Numbered from the stretch's first letter, positions 8,267 to 16,961 are shown. The stretch is DNA of 64,000 nucleotides from Austwickia sp. TVS 96-490-7B (GCF_019331795.1 NZ_JAHPZL010000008.1:215004-279003), one strand, 5' to 3'. Translations and numbers: made by a program. Notes: generated by a model from the sequence alone, not told the origin.

Positions 8267-9286
8267 TCAGCTGAACTCAAGCATGCGGGTGACGGCGCGG
8301 CGGGCACCATCGGCGACGGCCGGGTCGAGAGTGATCTCATTCGCCCCGGTTTCCAGGACGTGCCTGATGGCGGCGAGCGTGTTGCGTTTCATGTGGGGGC
8401 ATAGGTTGCAGGGACGGATCATGTCGACGTCGGGATATGCGGCGGCGATGTTGTCACTCATCGAACATTCGGTGATGAGTGCTAGCTGGCGTGGCCGGTG
8501 TTTCTCGACGTAATCCTGCATGTGTGCGGTGGATCCGGCGAGGTCAGCTGCGGCAACGACCCCAGGGGGGCATTCTGGGTGGGCAAAGATGGTGACACCG
8601 GGATGGTCTTGACGGATCTGGCGCACATCGGCGGGGGTGAAACGGTCGTGGACCTCGCATGACCCGGCATAGGTGAGGATGCCGATGCCGCGGGGAGCAA
8701 CCTGTGCTGCGACGTTGCGGGCGAGATGCTGGTCCGGGATGAGGAGGACGTGATCGTTGCCGGTGCGGGTGGCGATACGTTCGACGATCTGTACGGCGTT
8801 GCCGCTGGTACAGCAGATATCAGAGGCGGCTTTGACGGCTGCGGAGGTGTTGACGTAGGTGACGATCGGGACGCCCGGGTGTTCCTGACGGAGTCGGGCG
8901 ACGTCGTCGGCGGTGATCCCATCGGCAAGGGAACAGCCGGCGCGAAGGTCAGGAACCAGCACAGTTGTGCTCGGATTGAGCAGTTTTGCGGTCTCGGCCA
9001 TGAAATGGACTCCTGCAAGCACGATGACGTCCGCATCGACGTCTTGAGCTTGGCGGGCCAAAGCGAGTGAGTCGCCGACGATATCGGCGACGCCGTGGAA
9101 GATCTGCGGAGTCATGTAGTTGTGGGCCAGGATGACAGCCCGTTTTTCAGCCTTGAGCTGCCATATTGCGGTGATGTCGTCGACCATCGTGGCCCATTCA
9201 ATCGGGGGGATCACCTGACGTACTCGGTCATAGAGCTCATCTGTCGAGGGGATGGCTCGACGGCGGTGGCTGGTGATGCTGGGCAT
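8267..9286 (-). CDS. nadA: NadA, quinolinate synthase
   Basis: The 339-residue protein condenses iminoaspartate with dihydroxyacetone phosphate to quinolinate using a 4Fe-4S cluster. Likely cluster cysteines are C118 (RAGCSLADG), C210 (AGSCEVHDRF) and C296 (NLCPHMKRNTL). LAHNYMTPQIFHGVADIVGD and AGVHFMAETAKLL are family motifs. The start has GGAGAG five bases upstream. It is the first gene of nadABC, and a sigma70-type promoter overlapped by a palindrome lies just ahead. Confidence 0.96.
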   Translation of the reverse strand: MPSITSHRRRAIPSTDELYDRVRQVIPPIEWATMVDDITAIWQLKAEKRAVILAHNYMTPQIFHGVADIVGDSLALARQAQDVDADVIVLAGVHFMAETAKLLNPSTTVLVPDLRAGCSLADGITADDVARLRQEHPGVPIVTYVNTSAAVKAASDICCTSGNAVQIVERIATRTGNDHVLLIPDQHLARNVAAQVAPRGIGILTYAGSCEVHDRFTPADVRQIRQDHPGVTIFAHPECPPGVVAAADLAGSTAHMQDYVEKHRPRQLALITECSMSDNIAAAYPDVDMIRPCNLCPHMKRNTLAAIRHVLETGANEITLDPAVADGARRAVTRMLEFS

Positions 9287-9323
9287 GGGTGCTCTCCAGG
9301 GGTGAGGCCTGACGCGGATTTAC

Positions 9324-9344
9324 TAATGCTGATACTGAGCATAA
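9324..9344. promoter_or_regulatory. Candidate NrtR operator over the nadABC -10
   Basis: A 21-base interrupted palindrome has left arm TAATGCT and right arm AGCATAA around a seven-base centre; seven of ten symmetrical pairs match. It covers the -10 and the probable start point of nadABC transcription, so a bound protein would block initiation. An NrtR-family regulator encoded at 17.8-18.8 kb is the obvious candidate. The assignment is inference from position and symmetry. Confidence 0.5.
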
Positions 9345-9365
9345 CCCCAGTGGGGGTGACGTCAA
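9338..9365 (-). promoter_or_regulatory. nadABC promoter, TTGACG-16-TATGCT
   Basis: Read on the minus strand, TTGACG (9360-9365) and TATGCT (9338-9343) are separated by 16 bases, about 50 bases before the nadA start. This is a good match to a housekeeping promoter and fits a derepressible operon. Confidence 0.65.
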
Positions 9366-9399
9366 CTCAACCGCTCCGCCCGGCACGTAATCTGCCCTC

Positions 9400-10188
9400 G
9401 TGACCCCCTCCACTTCCGCCGCAGCCCACACCCTCCTATGTGCCACCGGCCCTGACGACCGCGCTCGCGGCCTCGACGTACTCCGCGCTCACCTGGAGGA
9501 ATGGTCGACACATGATCGCCGAGACTTAGGTGCCGCCCTGATCGACGAACTCCATCAGGCGCCGCTCACTGCCGTCCGCAGCAGCGCAGCGCTCGCGCTC
9601 ACCCACCTGGCCCGATATGGCACCTGGGATGACGGGTGGACTGAATCTGTGCTGCGTTGGTGGACTCGCGAAGACGATCTGCGTAGTTTCGACCCTCAGG
9701 ACGGGTGGATCCACGCTGTCGTGCGCGGCGCTGATCTCATCGGCGCTCTCGCGCTGGCTCGTCAAGCCTCCGCGGCACGTCTCTTAGGCGCCTGCACCAG
9801 GCGACTCATCGCTCCTACTGAATTCGTGTGGCTTGATGGCGAAGACGAACATATCGCTTACGCCATAGTCTGCGCTCTCAACAGCGAGAACGCTGACCAT
9901 GCAGACCCTACTGCCGGAGGGATCGACCCCACCCAGCTGGCCTGGCTCGGCCCACTCGTCACCTATCTCCATCGCAGCGCCGACGAGCCCTCAGATCCAT
10001 GCCGCGCCAATACCCTGCACACCCTGCGATGCCTGACCATGCTGCTCGATGTGGATCGACCCGTGGCCGGAGCTACCCGCACACCTGCGCACTCAGCGCA
10101 CATCCGCTCCACTGTCCTCGCAGTCCTGACCAGTGCTTCTCCATATCTGTGGAGCCTCGACTCATGGCAGCACCTGCCACGCATGTAG
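9400..10188 (+). CDS. DUF2785 family protein
   Basis: The 262-residue protein contains the DUF2785 signature RWWTREDDLRSFDPQDGWIH followed by AVVRGADLIGALA. It is largely helical, has no signal peptide, and its function is unknown. The GTG start is preceded by TAATCT six bases upstream, so the message is probably leaderless. It is divergent from nadA and shares the intergenic region, so the nad operator could influence both, but no functional link is known. Confidence 0.8.
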   Translation: MTPSTSAAAHTLLCATGPDDRARGLDVLRAHLEEWSTHDRRDLGAALIDELHQAPLTAVRSSAALALTHLARYGTWDDGWTESVLRWWTREDDLRSFDPQDGWIHAVVRGADLIGALALARQASAARLLGACTRRLIAPTEFVWLDGEDEHIAYAIVCALNSENADHADPTAGGIDPTQLAWLGPLVTYLHRSADEPSDPCRANTLHTLRCLTMLLDVDRPVAGATRTPAHSAHIRSTVLAVLTSASPYLWSLDSWQHLPRM

Positions 10189-10786
10189 CCATCACGGCAG
10201 GTGCTGTTCCACGGTCGTCTCTATCTCTGACGTTTGACTGCACCCGCCCGGTTGTGCTGTGAAAAAGCTGGATTCTTTCAGCTAACGACCGTTCAGTAAA
10301 TGGACGCCATCTCCTATTCCTGGCGTAGGGTAAAATCCTCGTGGATTCGCTTATGGTTCAAGCCTTTTCGAGAAGCTGGTGACCTCCAGGTGGAGTGCTT
10401 AAACTGCCACTTTCCCAGGAAACTCCAAGGATAGGCGCCATCTGGATTCCGGCATTGCAATCGGAAAAGCACCCGCCAAGCCCAGATTTATGTCATGCTC
10501 TGCCTGTAGCCCCAATAACGGATATCGGCGTCACGTCGGTAACGGAGGTGAAGGGGAGGCTTGAGCAATGGCTGCCTCGACGGCTTAGATGAGGCCTCCA
10601 TTAGAGGTCGGAGTACGCATATGGCAAAGTCCAGATATGTTCCAGTGAAGCCATCTCATATACGGGATGTGTGCATCATTGATGACCTCAAAATAAGCTA
10701 AGAAAATAATCGATGACCAGAGTTGCACTTTCACCAAGTGTCGCAAGGGGGTCATCTTCATTTAGTTTAATAGCAAGAAAGGCTGA
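10189..10786. other. Intergenic stretch with no recognisable gene
   Basis: These 600 bases separate the DUF2785 gene from the ABC exporter. A weak hairpin (AGCTG 10266-10270, CAGCT 10279-10283) lies near the start. A 65-codon frame at 10395-10592 has no family resemblance. Composition becomes AT-rich towards the right. Two near-identical 13-mers ending in GATGACC (10675-10687 and 10706-10718, 31 bases apart) lie upstream of the ABC genes and may be operator sites. Confidence 0.5.
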
Positions 10787-11614
10787 ATGTTGCACATTTC
10801 CTTCGATGGTGTTGTTAAATCGTACAATCATTTTCAGCTCGGACCCATCGATTTATCCATTGCAGAAAACAGCATTACTGGTTTGGTGGGAGTCAATGGC
10901 GCCGGAAAGACGACTCTCATCAAACTTGCGCTTGGCTTGACACGAGCATCTTCCGGAACAGTAACGAAATGTCATTCCGACGAGGTCGGAGTCGTATATG
11001 ACACTCCTAAGTATAGTAAAGATTGGAGGGTCCGTGAGGTTTCTAAAGCACTTCGAAGATTTTATCCAACCTGGGATCAGCAACAATTCGATATCACTGT
11101 CGATTGGGCGCGTATAGATCAGTCAAAGAAAATTAAGGAACTATCGCGGGGGATGGGTATGAAATTGCAGCTTGCAGTCGCATTCGCCCACGATGCAAGG
11201 TTTCTGATCCTCGATGAGCCGACTTCGGGGCTCGATCCGTTAGCGCGCCACGAAATTTTACACATGATAGCTGATTTCTCGAAGATTCAGGGACACTCCG
11301 TTCTTTTCTCCAGTCACATCAGCTCGGATTTAGAAAAATTCGCAGACGATATCATCATGCTTCATGAAGGAAAGTTGGTCTTCTCAGGTCAAACCTGCAA
11401 TTTACTGAGTGACTATCGAATAATTTCAGGAGAATTTGATCAGCTGTCAGCAATCAAAGAATCTATTATAGGCCTACGAAAGGGACCCGCCTCATGTGAG
11501 GGCCTCATTAAACTTTCGCATACGAGTAATATTAATTTAAATTCAATTAAACTGAGGGAGCCATCGTTGGATGAGGTTGTGATTTATTTACCCCAAGGCT
11601 GCAGCGATGCTTAA
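10787..11614 (+). CDS. ABC exporter ATPase, YtrB/BcrA-like
   Basis: The 275-residue ATPase has Walker A GVNGAGKTT, a signature ELSRGMGMKLQLA, Walker B FLILDEPTSGLDP and the switch histidine in LFSSHISSDLE. The GM-type signature and LFSSH motif fit the small ABC-2 ATPases that work with PF13346-like permeases in antimicrobial-peptide export or cell-envelope stress systems, best known in Firmicutes. The start is an ATG with AGAAAGG upstream. The gene is much more AT-rich than its neighbours and uses AT-ending codons such as TTA and ATA, which suggests horizontal acquisition. The substrate is unknown. Confidence 0.88.
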   Translation: MLHISFDGVVKSYNHFQLGPIDLSIAENSITGLVGVNGAGKTTLIKLALGLTRASSGTVTKCHSDEVGVVYDTPKYSKDWRVREVSKALRRFYPTWDQQQFDITVDWARIDQSKKIKELSRGMGMKLQLAVAFAHDARFLILDEPTSGLDPLARHEILHMIADFSKIQGHSVLFSSHISSDLEKFADDIIMLHEGKLVFSGQTCNLLSDYRIISGEFDQLSAIKESIIGLRKGPASCEGLIKLSHTSNINLNSIKLREPSLDEVVIYLPQGCSDA

Positions 11615-12287
11615 TTCTGCGCATGACGTGAGGAGTCAGACTTTTATTTCAAACAGCACTCCGTTGAAGCGGATAGCCGCGATGGTCTTGTTGGATCTGA
11701 TTACTATCCGCACTATGTCGATAGTAGCGGCAGCCATGATAGGTATATCAGCTGTAGCGACCATGGCCATCCCACTAGAAAGCACTATGCCGTTCATGAC
11801 GATGATATCAATCATCATGATCGTCAATTTATATAATATTATTGATTCAAGTGACTTGCATTTTCTTTATGGCTCCCTCCCCGTTCTCCCAAGGGAGGTT
11901 GTTGCGGCGCATTACCTCGTTGGTATTTTATCTATTGCTGCTAGCGCTTCGCCTCTTATTTTGGGGGCATGCATCGGTGGCGGGAGCAGATCAGATCTGA
12001 TGAATGCTTTGTGCGCTGGGGTGGGCTCGATCTTCGTCCTATTAGCTTTGCTTCTCCCTGTTTATACTGCTTGGGGGGCTCAGCGCGGCGGAATAGTCTT
12101 TCTCTTTTCAGTTTTCCTGATCGGAATTTTTGGCTTCTACGGACCTTCCCTGCCTTTCGATGCGCCTAGCATTAACTTTAAAGAGTTATTTCAAGTCATA
12201 CCTCTCTATTTGCTGGCATTTAGCTTGCTCGTGTATTTCATCTCTTATCTGATTTCGGCGCGCATTTATGCCAGGGCAGATCACTGA
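11607..12287 (+). CDS. ABC-2 type permease
   Basis: The 226-residue protein has about six hydrophobic helices, and its start overlaps the ATPase end by eight bases. The segment DSSDLHFLYGSLPVLPREVVAA matches the conserved cytoplasmic loop of the ABC2_membrane_5 type (short Leu-Pro-Val motif before the helix), so it should be the membrane half of the exporter. It is strongly AT-rich like the ATPase gene. With one permease gene, the transporter is probably a homodimer. The transported compound cannot be predicted. Confidence 0.82.
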   Translation: MLNSAHDVRSQTFISNSTPLKRIAAMVLLDLITIRTMSIVAAAMIGISAVATMAIPLESTMPFMTMISIIMIVNLYNIIDSSDLHFLYGSLPVLPREVVAAHYLVGILSIAASASPLILGACIGGGSRSDLMNALCAGVGSIFVLLALLLPVYTAWGAQRGGIVFLFSVFLIGIFGFYGPSLPFDAPSINFKELFQVIPLYLLAFSLLVYFISYLISARIYARADH

Positions 12288-12315
12288 TCCACAAGAACTT
12301 CCACGAAAGGAATCC

Positions 12316-12480
12316 ATGAATACCACAAATAGGAAATATCTGCGGATCGTCATTGGTGTACTTTTTCTTATTGCTAGTCTCTCAACATTCTTGGGAGGGG
12401 ACCGCCTATCTGGTGGCATCTTTCTCGTATCGGCTTTATTGTTATTAGGATCGTGCCTTGTGAAGCGAAAGAATGGATGA
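12316..12480 (+). CDS. Two-helix small membrane protein
   Basis: The 54-residue product has a basic start (NRKYLR), two hydrophobic helices (about 10-24 and 31-47) and a basic end (KRKNG). GAAAGG lies five bases before the ATG, which supports real translation. It follows the permease by 28 bases and shares the AT-rich composition, so it is probably the third gene of the exporter operon, as an accessory or immunity-type protein. No family is recognised. Confidence 0.6.
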   Translation: MNTTNRKYLRIVIGVLFLIASLSTFLGGDRLSGGIFLVSALLLLGSCLVKRKNG

Positions 12481-12722
12481 TAACTTCATGCCCTTAGCTT
12501 AGGAGGGTGGCATATTTACGTGCGGTATTTTTTGGCACTGGATATGCAGTGCAGCTCATCTCGTGGTGAGCAGGATGGCGACATCGCAGATAGGTATGCG
12601 CGAAGGATTGAGGATCGACAGAGCGAATGATGCATCTCATCTGCCACTAGGTGGTCGCAGACGCCCGTCCCCTGCGCTGTACATAAGGCGGTTGGCCAGT
12701 CGGTGTCACCAGTGTCATCATA

Positions 12723-12738
12723 TCGTACATGTGTTCGA
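12723..12738. promoter_or_regulatory. LexA (SOS) box upstream of umuDC
   Basis: TCGTACATGTGTTCGA differs at one position from the actinobacterial/Bacillus-type SOS box TCGAAC-N4-GTTCGA. It overlaps a possible -10 (TATCGT, 12721-12726) and the first possible ATG (12729) of the UmuD-like gene, an ideal place for LexA repression. It implies DNA-damage induction of the pair. Confidence 0.8.
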
Positions 12739-13085
12739 TCAACGCGGGAGTGACCAGCTCCTGGCCGTCCCCGGCGCAGGACTATTACCAGGGCCCCATC
12801 AGCTTGGATGCCCGATACTTGGGGCGCCCGTCGCGTTATCTGCTGCGCTCTGAGGCACAGCTGGCCTGCGCGGGTATCGCCGCCGGTGACGTCCTCATCG
12901 TGGATCGTGCCGTCGATCCCGGGCCGGGGATGATTCTGGTGGTGGTCGCCGACGGCGAACATCGCATTGCCCGGTTGACTCCGCATGGCACGTTGGCTGT
13001 GGACGCTGGGGTGTTGACCGCGACCGATGCGGTGCGATTTTGGGGAGTGGTGACGGCGCTGGTCCGTGACCTGCTCATCCCATGA
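12729..13085 (+). CDS. UmuD-like Pol V subunit lacking the Ser/Lys dyad
   Basis: The 118-residue protein aligns by eye with E. coli UmuD from its PSPA-x-DY motif (here WPSPAQDYY) to the VFGVV-type end (FWGVVTALV), including AAGDVLIVD. The catalytic serine in UmuD's GDSM falls on Gln44 (EAQL), and the catalytic lysine in VKKL falls on Ala81 (IARL), so self-cleavage should be impossible. The position of the UmuD cleavage site reads Ser-Ser, although an Ala-Gly pair occurs at residues 6-7. The length matches processed UmuD' (115 residues) rather than UmuD (139). The ATG lies within the SOS box; a GTG at 12750 would give 111 residues. It overlaps umuC by four bases. Confidence 0.8.
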   Translation: MCSINAGVTSSWPSPAQDYYQGPISLDARYLGRPSRYLLRSEAQLACAGIAAGDVLIVDRAVDPGPGMILVVVADGEHRIARLTPHGTLAVDAGVLTATDAVRFWGVVTALVRDLLIP

Positions 13086-14347
13086 GTCAGGTCGTTGCTC
13101 TCATCGACGTGGAATCGATGTATGCCTCCTGTGAGCGGGTCGTCGATCCCGCCTTGATGGGTCGGCCTGTCGTGGTGCTTTCTAACAACGACGGCTGCGT
13201 GATCGCTCGGTCGAGGGAAGCCAAAGAGTGTGGGGTCGCGATGGGTGCGCCCTGGTTTCAGGTGCGCGACGATCCACGTTTTCAGCAAGTCGTGGCTAAG
13301 TCCAGCAATTACGAGCTGTACGGCGACTTGTCGGCGCGTTTCGTCACCACTGTCACTTCCCTCGCTGCTGACGTCGAGGTGTATTCCATCGATGAAGTTT
13401 TCCTATCGCTGCCGGCAGCCCGGGCAGAGCAAATCGTCAATGACATCGCGCATCGGGTCTACCAGTGGGTGGGCTTGCCGGTGACCTGTGGGATCGGTAC
13501 GACGAAAACGCTGGCTAAAGTAGCTCAACGCCTGGCCAAACGTGACCCAAATCCGCCCCATGTCGGCAATCTTGCCGGGCATTCTCCTGCCCAGATCGGT
13601 GATGTTCTTGCCGCGACACCAGTAGCCGACGTCTGGGGCATCGGGTCACGCCTGGCAGCCCGGCTATGTGCGGACCGCATCGCCACCGCCGCTGATCTCG
13701 CCACCGCGGACCCGGGGTGGCTCCGGCAACGCTATTCCGTCACCGTGGAACGCACCGCTCGAGAATTAGCGGGCACCCCATGTCTGCTTGTGGGAAATCA
13801 ACCCGTCCGGCGTGCCCAAGTCATGCACACGAGAATGCTTGGCCGTCCTGTGGACACCCTCACCGACATGACAGACGTGGTCACGGTCCGGGCGAGCCAA
13901 GCAGCGACCCGATTGCGAAGCCACGGCCTGCACGCAGCGCTGCTCACGGTGATCCTGTCCGCTGGTTCCTCCCACGACAAGCACGACGTACGCCGACGAC
14001 ATGACACCGCCTCTGTCCCCTTAGACCCACCCACCAACCAGACCCACGACCTGATCCGCGCTGCCCACCACGCTACAGCGACGGCCATGCCACATGGAGC
14101 TGCCTACACCCGGGTAGGTGTGCTGTTGACGGACCTCACCCCGGCCGGTGAGGCATCACCATTGTGGGGCTCACCAGGTGATATCCGGTTAGGCCGCGCA
14201 ATGGACGCACTGACTGCGCGACTCGGACCCGGGGTAGTGGGGTATGGCGCGGCAGGCTTTCGACGTGTGCCCCCATGGGAGATGCGCCGTGACTTGTTGT
14301 CCGCTGCTGCGACAACCCGATGGGATCAGTTGCTCCCCACCCGTTGA
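13082..14347 (+). CDS. umuC: UmuC-type Y-family DNA polymerase
   Basis: The 421-residue protein is a translesion polymerase. [13 protein letters not shown] carries D9 and the Tyr near the steric gate, [17 protein letters not shown] is the UmuC-type finger motif, and VYSIDEVFL supplies D104/E105. A helix-hairpin-helix region and little-finger domain follow, then a DUF4113-like C-terminal end ([14 protein letters not shown] and [16 protein letters not shown]). It copies past DNA lesions with low fidelity. Its ATG overlaps the UmuD-like stop (ATGA), so the two are translationally coupled and should be induced together through the SOS box. Confidence 0.93.
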   Translation: MSQVVALIDVESMYASCERVVDPALMGRPVVVLSNNDGCVIARSREAKECGVAMGAPWFQVRDDPRFQQVVAKSSNYELYGDLSARFVTTVTSLAADVEVYSIDEVFLSLPAARAEQIVNDIAHRVYQWVGLPVTCGIGTTKTLAKVAQRLAKRDPNPPHVGNLAGHSPAQIGDVLAATPVADVWGIGSRLAARLCADRIATAADLATADPGWLRQRYSVTVERTARELAGTPCLLVGNQPVRRAQVMHTRMLGRPVDTLTDMTDVVTVRASQAATRLRSHGLHAALLTVILSAGSSHDKHDVRRRHDTASVPLDPPTNQTHDLIRAAHHATATAMPHGAAYTRVGVLLTDLTPAGEASPLWGSPGDIRLGRAMDALTARLGPGVVGYGAAGFRRVPPWEMRRDLLSAAATTRWDQLLPTR

Positions 14348-14473
14348 GACCAACCCACGTGAGGTCATCACGATCGACATCACCCAGACCGCAGCCGCGA
14401 CCTGGCGCTACGAATATCACAGGACCTGCGCTAGCCTCACATATCTGTTTGCGCCGTTCATCACGGCAGCGCA

Positions 14474-15148
14474 TCAAATCGTCAGGGCATTCGGTTTACG
14501 GGCCAAAAGGGCATGGGTGAGGGACGACGTGTCAAGGTCGTAGATCGCGTGCGACTCGATGCGGAGACCCTTCTGATGCACAACCTGTTCCCAGGTAGCG
14601 GCGGAACGTTTATTAACGTGGACGTGCATGGGGTGACCTCCGTACCCCTGGGTTTTCACGCTGTGTGTAGCGCCGATGTGGCCGCCGAGCAACAACACAC
14701 CGCCAGGGGTCAGTATCCGCGCAAGCTCACTGACGGCACGCCCGAGTTCTGCATCGGGCAGGTGATGGAGGACGTACATGCAGCACACCCCATCTGCCGA
14801 CTCCGACGGCACAGGAATATCCAGAACGGACCCCATTTCGAAACGCGCCTGCGGCACATTCTCACGCGCGATGTCGATCATGACTGGAGACAGGTCAACA
14901 CCCATCACCTGTACCCCGCGCGCAGCGAGGAATTGAGTCCACCACCCGGGCCCGCAGCCGATGTCGACGATCGTGGCGACACCATCGGAAATGGTGCGTG
15001 CCGCTAACTCAGTGAGCATGGCGTAATCACCAGCCATAGCGGCATTGTCCATCGGAGCAGAACGTGTCATCTGCGCGTAAGACTGTGCGACACGGTCGTA
15101 GGACTCCCGGGCCAACATCTGCCAATCAGCGTTCATCGGAGTCGTCAC
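14474..15148 (-). CDS. Class I SAM-dependent methyltransferase
   Basis: The 224-residue protein has motif I VDIGCGPGWWTQFL, the acidic end of strand two (GVDLSP), and a Methyltransf_11-type middle (GSVLDIPVPSESADGV and LARILTPGGVLLLGG). The substrate is unknown; UbiE/COQ5-like small-molecule methylation is the general expectation. It overlaps the end of the upstream MFS gene by 23 bases on the same strand, so both are probably one operon. It converges on umuC with a 126-base gap that shows no clear terminator. Confidence 0.85.
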   Translation of the reverse strand: MTTPMNADWQMLARESYDRVAQSYAQMTRSAPMDNAAMAGDYAMLTELAARTISDGVATIVDIGCGPGWWTQFLAARGVQVMGVDLSPVMIDIARENVPQARFEMGSVLDIPVPSESADGVCCMYVLHHLPDAELGRAVSELARILTPGGVLLLGGHIGATHSVKTQGYGGHPMHVHVNKRSAATWEQVVHQKGLRIESHAIYDLDTSSLTHALLARKPNALTI

Positions 15149-16376
15149 GGTGAGGTTCTCCGGCTTGTGCGAGGTGACCGAGCTGACGCCAGATCACCAC
15201 AAGCAAGGGGAAGTTGCCAGCTACGGCACACCAATACACGGCTGTGATGCCGAACTGGCGAGCAATGACACCACCTAACATCCCGCCGACCACCAGCCCC
15301 AGATAGACCCCCATCATGGTCACACTGCCGACACGACCCAGCAGGTGGTGAGGGGTCAGAGCTTGTCGCACCGTCATCGATGTCGTCCCCCACAGGAATG
15401 CTTCAACGCCAAACGCGAACATCGCCACATACGCCACCAGGGGCGTCGTGGTGAGCGCGCAGGTCATGTGGACGAGCGTCTCGGTGACGAGAGCTGCTCG
15501 CATGAGCGTGGCATAGGACACACGCCGAGTGACCGCCCCGAAAGTGAGGATCGCCACGACTCCGCCGACGGCGCCGGCTGAGGTGAGCAGACCGAATCCC
15601 ACCTCGTCGAGGCCTAGTCGTTGGCTCGCCCACACGACAGTGACGGATGCGGTGGCGCCGTACGTGATGTTGAACAGAGTGACGGTGAGCACCAGCGTGC
15701 GCACCGGGCCGTTGCCAGCGAGCCAACGTAATCCTTCGACAACGTCATGGCGCAGCGCGGCACTGGAACGCGTCTCTTCCGTGACATGCCGGACTGTCAT
15801 CCGTGAAATGAGAGCGGCGCCCGCAGCGAAACAGACGGCGTTAGCAACGAATGGCCAGGCTGCTCCCACCGCGAAAAGGAACGCGCCGACGGGCGGCCCG
15901 AAGAGCTGGTTGCCTCCGACGTACGTCGCCATCATCCGCGGTTGAGCGACCCCGATGTGTTCGGCTGGAACAGTGCTGGGAAGTAAGGTCTGCCCAGCGA
16001 CGTCAGCGAATGCCTCCGCGACACCAAGGAGGCTGATCAACGCCAGCACCAGCCCGATTGTCATTGTGCCGGTGGCAACAAGCGCTCCCATACACATCAG
16101 CACCGCAGCACGCGTCAGGTCGACGATGATCACGAGGCGTTGACGGTTGACGCGGTCAATATAGGCCCCGACACCTAGTCCGAGTAGCAGAATAGGTAGC
16201 CGTTGCAGCACCGGGGCTAGCGCGATCAAGAATGGATCCCGGGTCAGCGACGCCAATAGCAATGGTCCAGCGGCGAGGAGCATGCCGTCACCGAACTGGT
16301 TGAGGGAGCTCGCGGCGATGAGGGCACGGAAGGAACCTCCGAGCCGGTGCGGCAGAGCGGCTTCGAGGAAGTTCAC
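15126..16376 (-). CDS. MFS exporter (EntS/MFS_3-like)
   Basis: Started at the GTG at 16376, the product has 416 residues and about 12 membrane helices. FGDGMLLAAGPLLLASLT, YIDRVNRQRLVIIVDLTRA and the repeated second half fit the MFS_3/enterobactin-exporter group. The frame is open further upstream, but that extension is not hydrophobic and lacks family resemblance. TAGACT seven bases before this GTG fits a leaderless start. The neighbouring methyltransferase may modify the exported compound, which is speculation. Confidence 0.8.
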   Translation of the reverse strand: MNFLEAALPHRLGGSFRALIAASSLNQFGDGMLLAAGPLLLASLTRDPFLIALAPVLQRLPILLLGLGVGAYIDRVNRQRLVIIVDLTRAAVLMCMGALVATGTMTIGLVLALISLLGVAEAFADVAGQTLLPSTVPAEHIGVAQPRMMATYVGGNQLFGPPVGAFLFAVGAAWPFVANAVCFAAGAALISRMTVRHVTEETRSSAALRHDVVEGLRWLAGNGPVRTLVLTVTLFNITYGATASVTVVWASQRLGLDEVGFGLLTSAGAVGGVVAILTFGAVTRRVSYATLMRAALVTETLVHMTCALTTTPLVAYVAMFAFGVEAFLWGTTSMTVRQALTPHHLLGRVGSVTMMGVYLGLVVGGMLGGVIARQFGITAVYWCAVAGNFPLLVVIWRQLGHLAQAGEPHRDDSDER

Positions 16377-16422
16377 CCGCGCGAGTCTACGTGGAGCGAG
16401 TTCCCCCGCTGCGTGTTGATTT

Positions 16423-16860
16423 ATGACCAGAATGGGTCGGGTGATGACCTGGCGTGGGCCTGCGGTGGCGGTGATCGCCACGACTTTAGCGACATCACTG
16501 GTGTTGCTCACGGCCCACCAAGGGAGCGCCGATCGGATCCTCTCCGAGGTAAAACGCGATCCGTCATCGGTGTCCCTTTCGGGGCCTGTCAACGGTTCGT
16601 CCGGCACCGTTGTCTGCCCGTACGCCGATACAGACAAATTGTCATCATTGCGTCAGTCGCGGCTTGTGGGGGCAGGTGTTGACACGGGCGTGATGGACGA
16701 GGGCATCCAATGGATTGTGTACGACGATGAGAATGTGGATCCCATTCGGCTGGAACGTCATGAGGTTGATCTGTGCCAGGTCGGCGGCCTGGTCGAATTT
16801 ACCGCCCACACTAGATTCGCTACTGAAAAGCCTCAAGAGCAATCTGGTCAGCCCAGATAG
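16423..16860 (+). CDS. Hypothetical exported or membrane-anchored protein
   Basis: The 145-residue frame begins with an uncleaved-anchor or signal-like segment (about 10-30: GPAVAVIATTLATSLVLL) followed by a polar domain. Two cysteines (VVCPYADTD and DLCQVGG) could form a disulfide outside the cell. It is divergent from the MFS gene with 46 bases between. An internal ATG at 16444 is an alternative start; neither has a good ribosome site. No family is recognised, and the gene is supported mainly by the signal-like start and its open position. Confidence 0.45.
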   Translation: MTRMGRVMTWRGPAVAVIATTLATSLVLLTAHQGSADRILSEVKRDPSSVSLSGPVNGSSGTVVCPYADTDKLSSLRQSRLVGAGVDTGVMDEGIQWIVYDDENVDPIRLERHEVDLCQVGGLVEFTAHTRFATEKPQEQSGQPR

Positions 16861-16961
16861 GTGCTCACCGAAAAAAGTGATTCGATGATGTCTTAGCGCG
16901 ATATCCCGGCGTCGATGACGGGAGGCTGGGGTGGCTATTGCTAGAGGTGCACATCGCTCTT

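Noticed and set aside
10355..10364. GGTTCAAGCC resembling a tRNA T-loop
   Set aside because: No acceptor, D or anticodon stem can be folded around it.
10395..10592. 65-codon frame in the intergenic stretch
   Set aside because: No ribosome site, no family match and no neighbour logic, so it is treated as noncoding.
12516..12986. 156-codon minus-strand frame opposite the umuD-like gene
   Set aside because: It lies antisense to the UmuD-like frame, which has clear homology and an SOS box.
16377..16637. 87-codon N-terminal extension of the MFS protein
   Set aside because: The extension is hydrophilic, lacks transporter features and overlaps the divergent gene. A leaderless-type GTG start exists at 16376.
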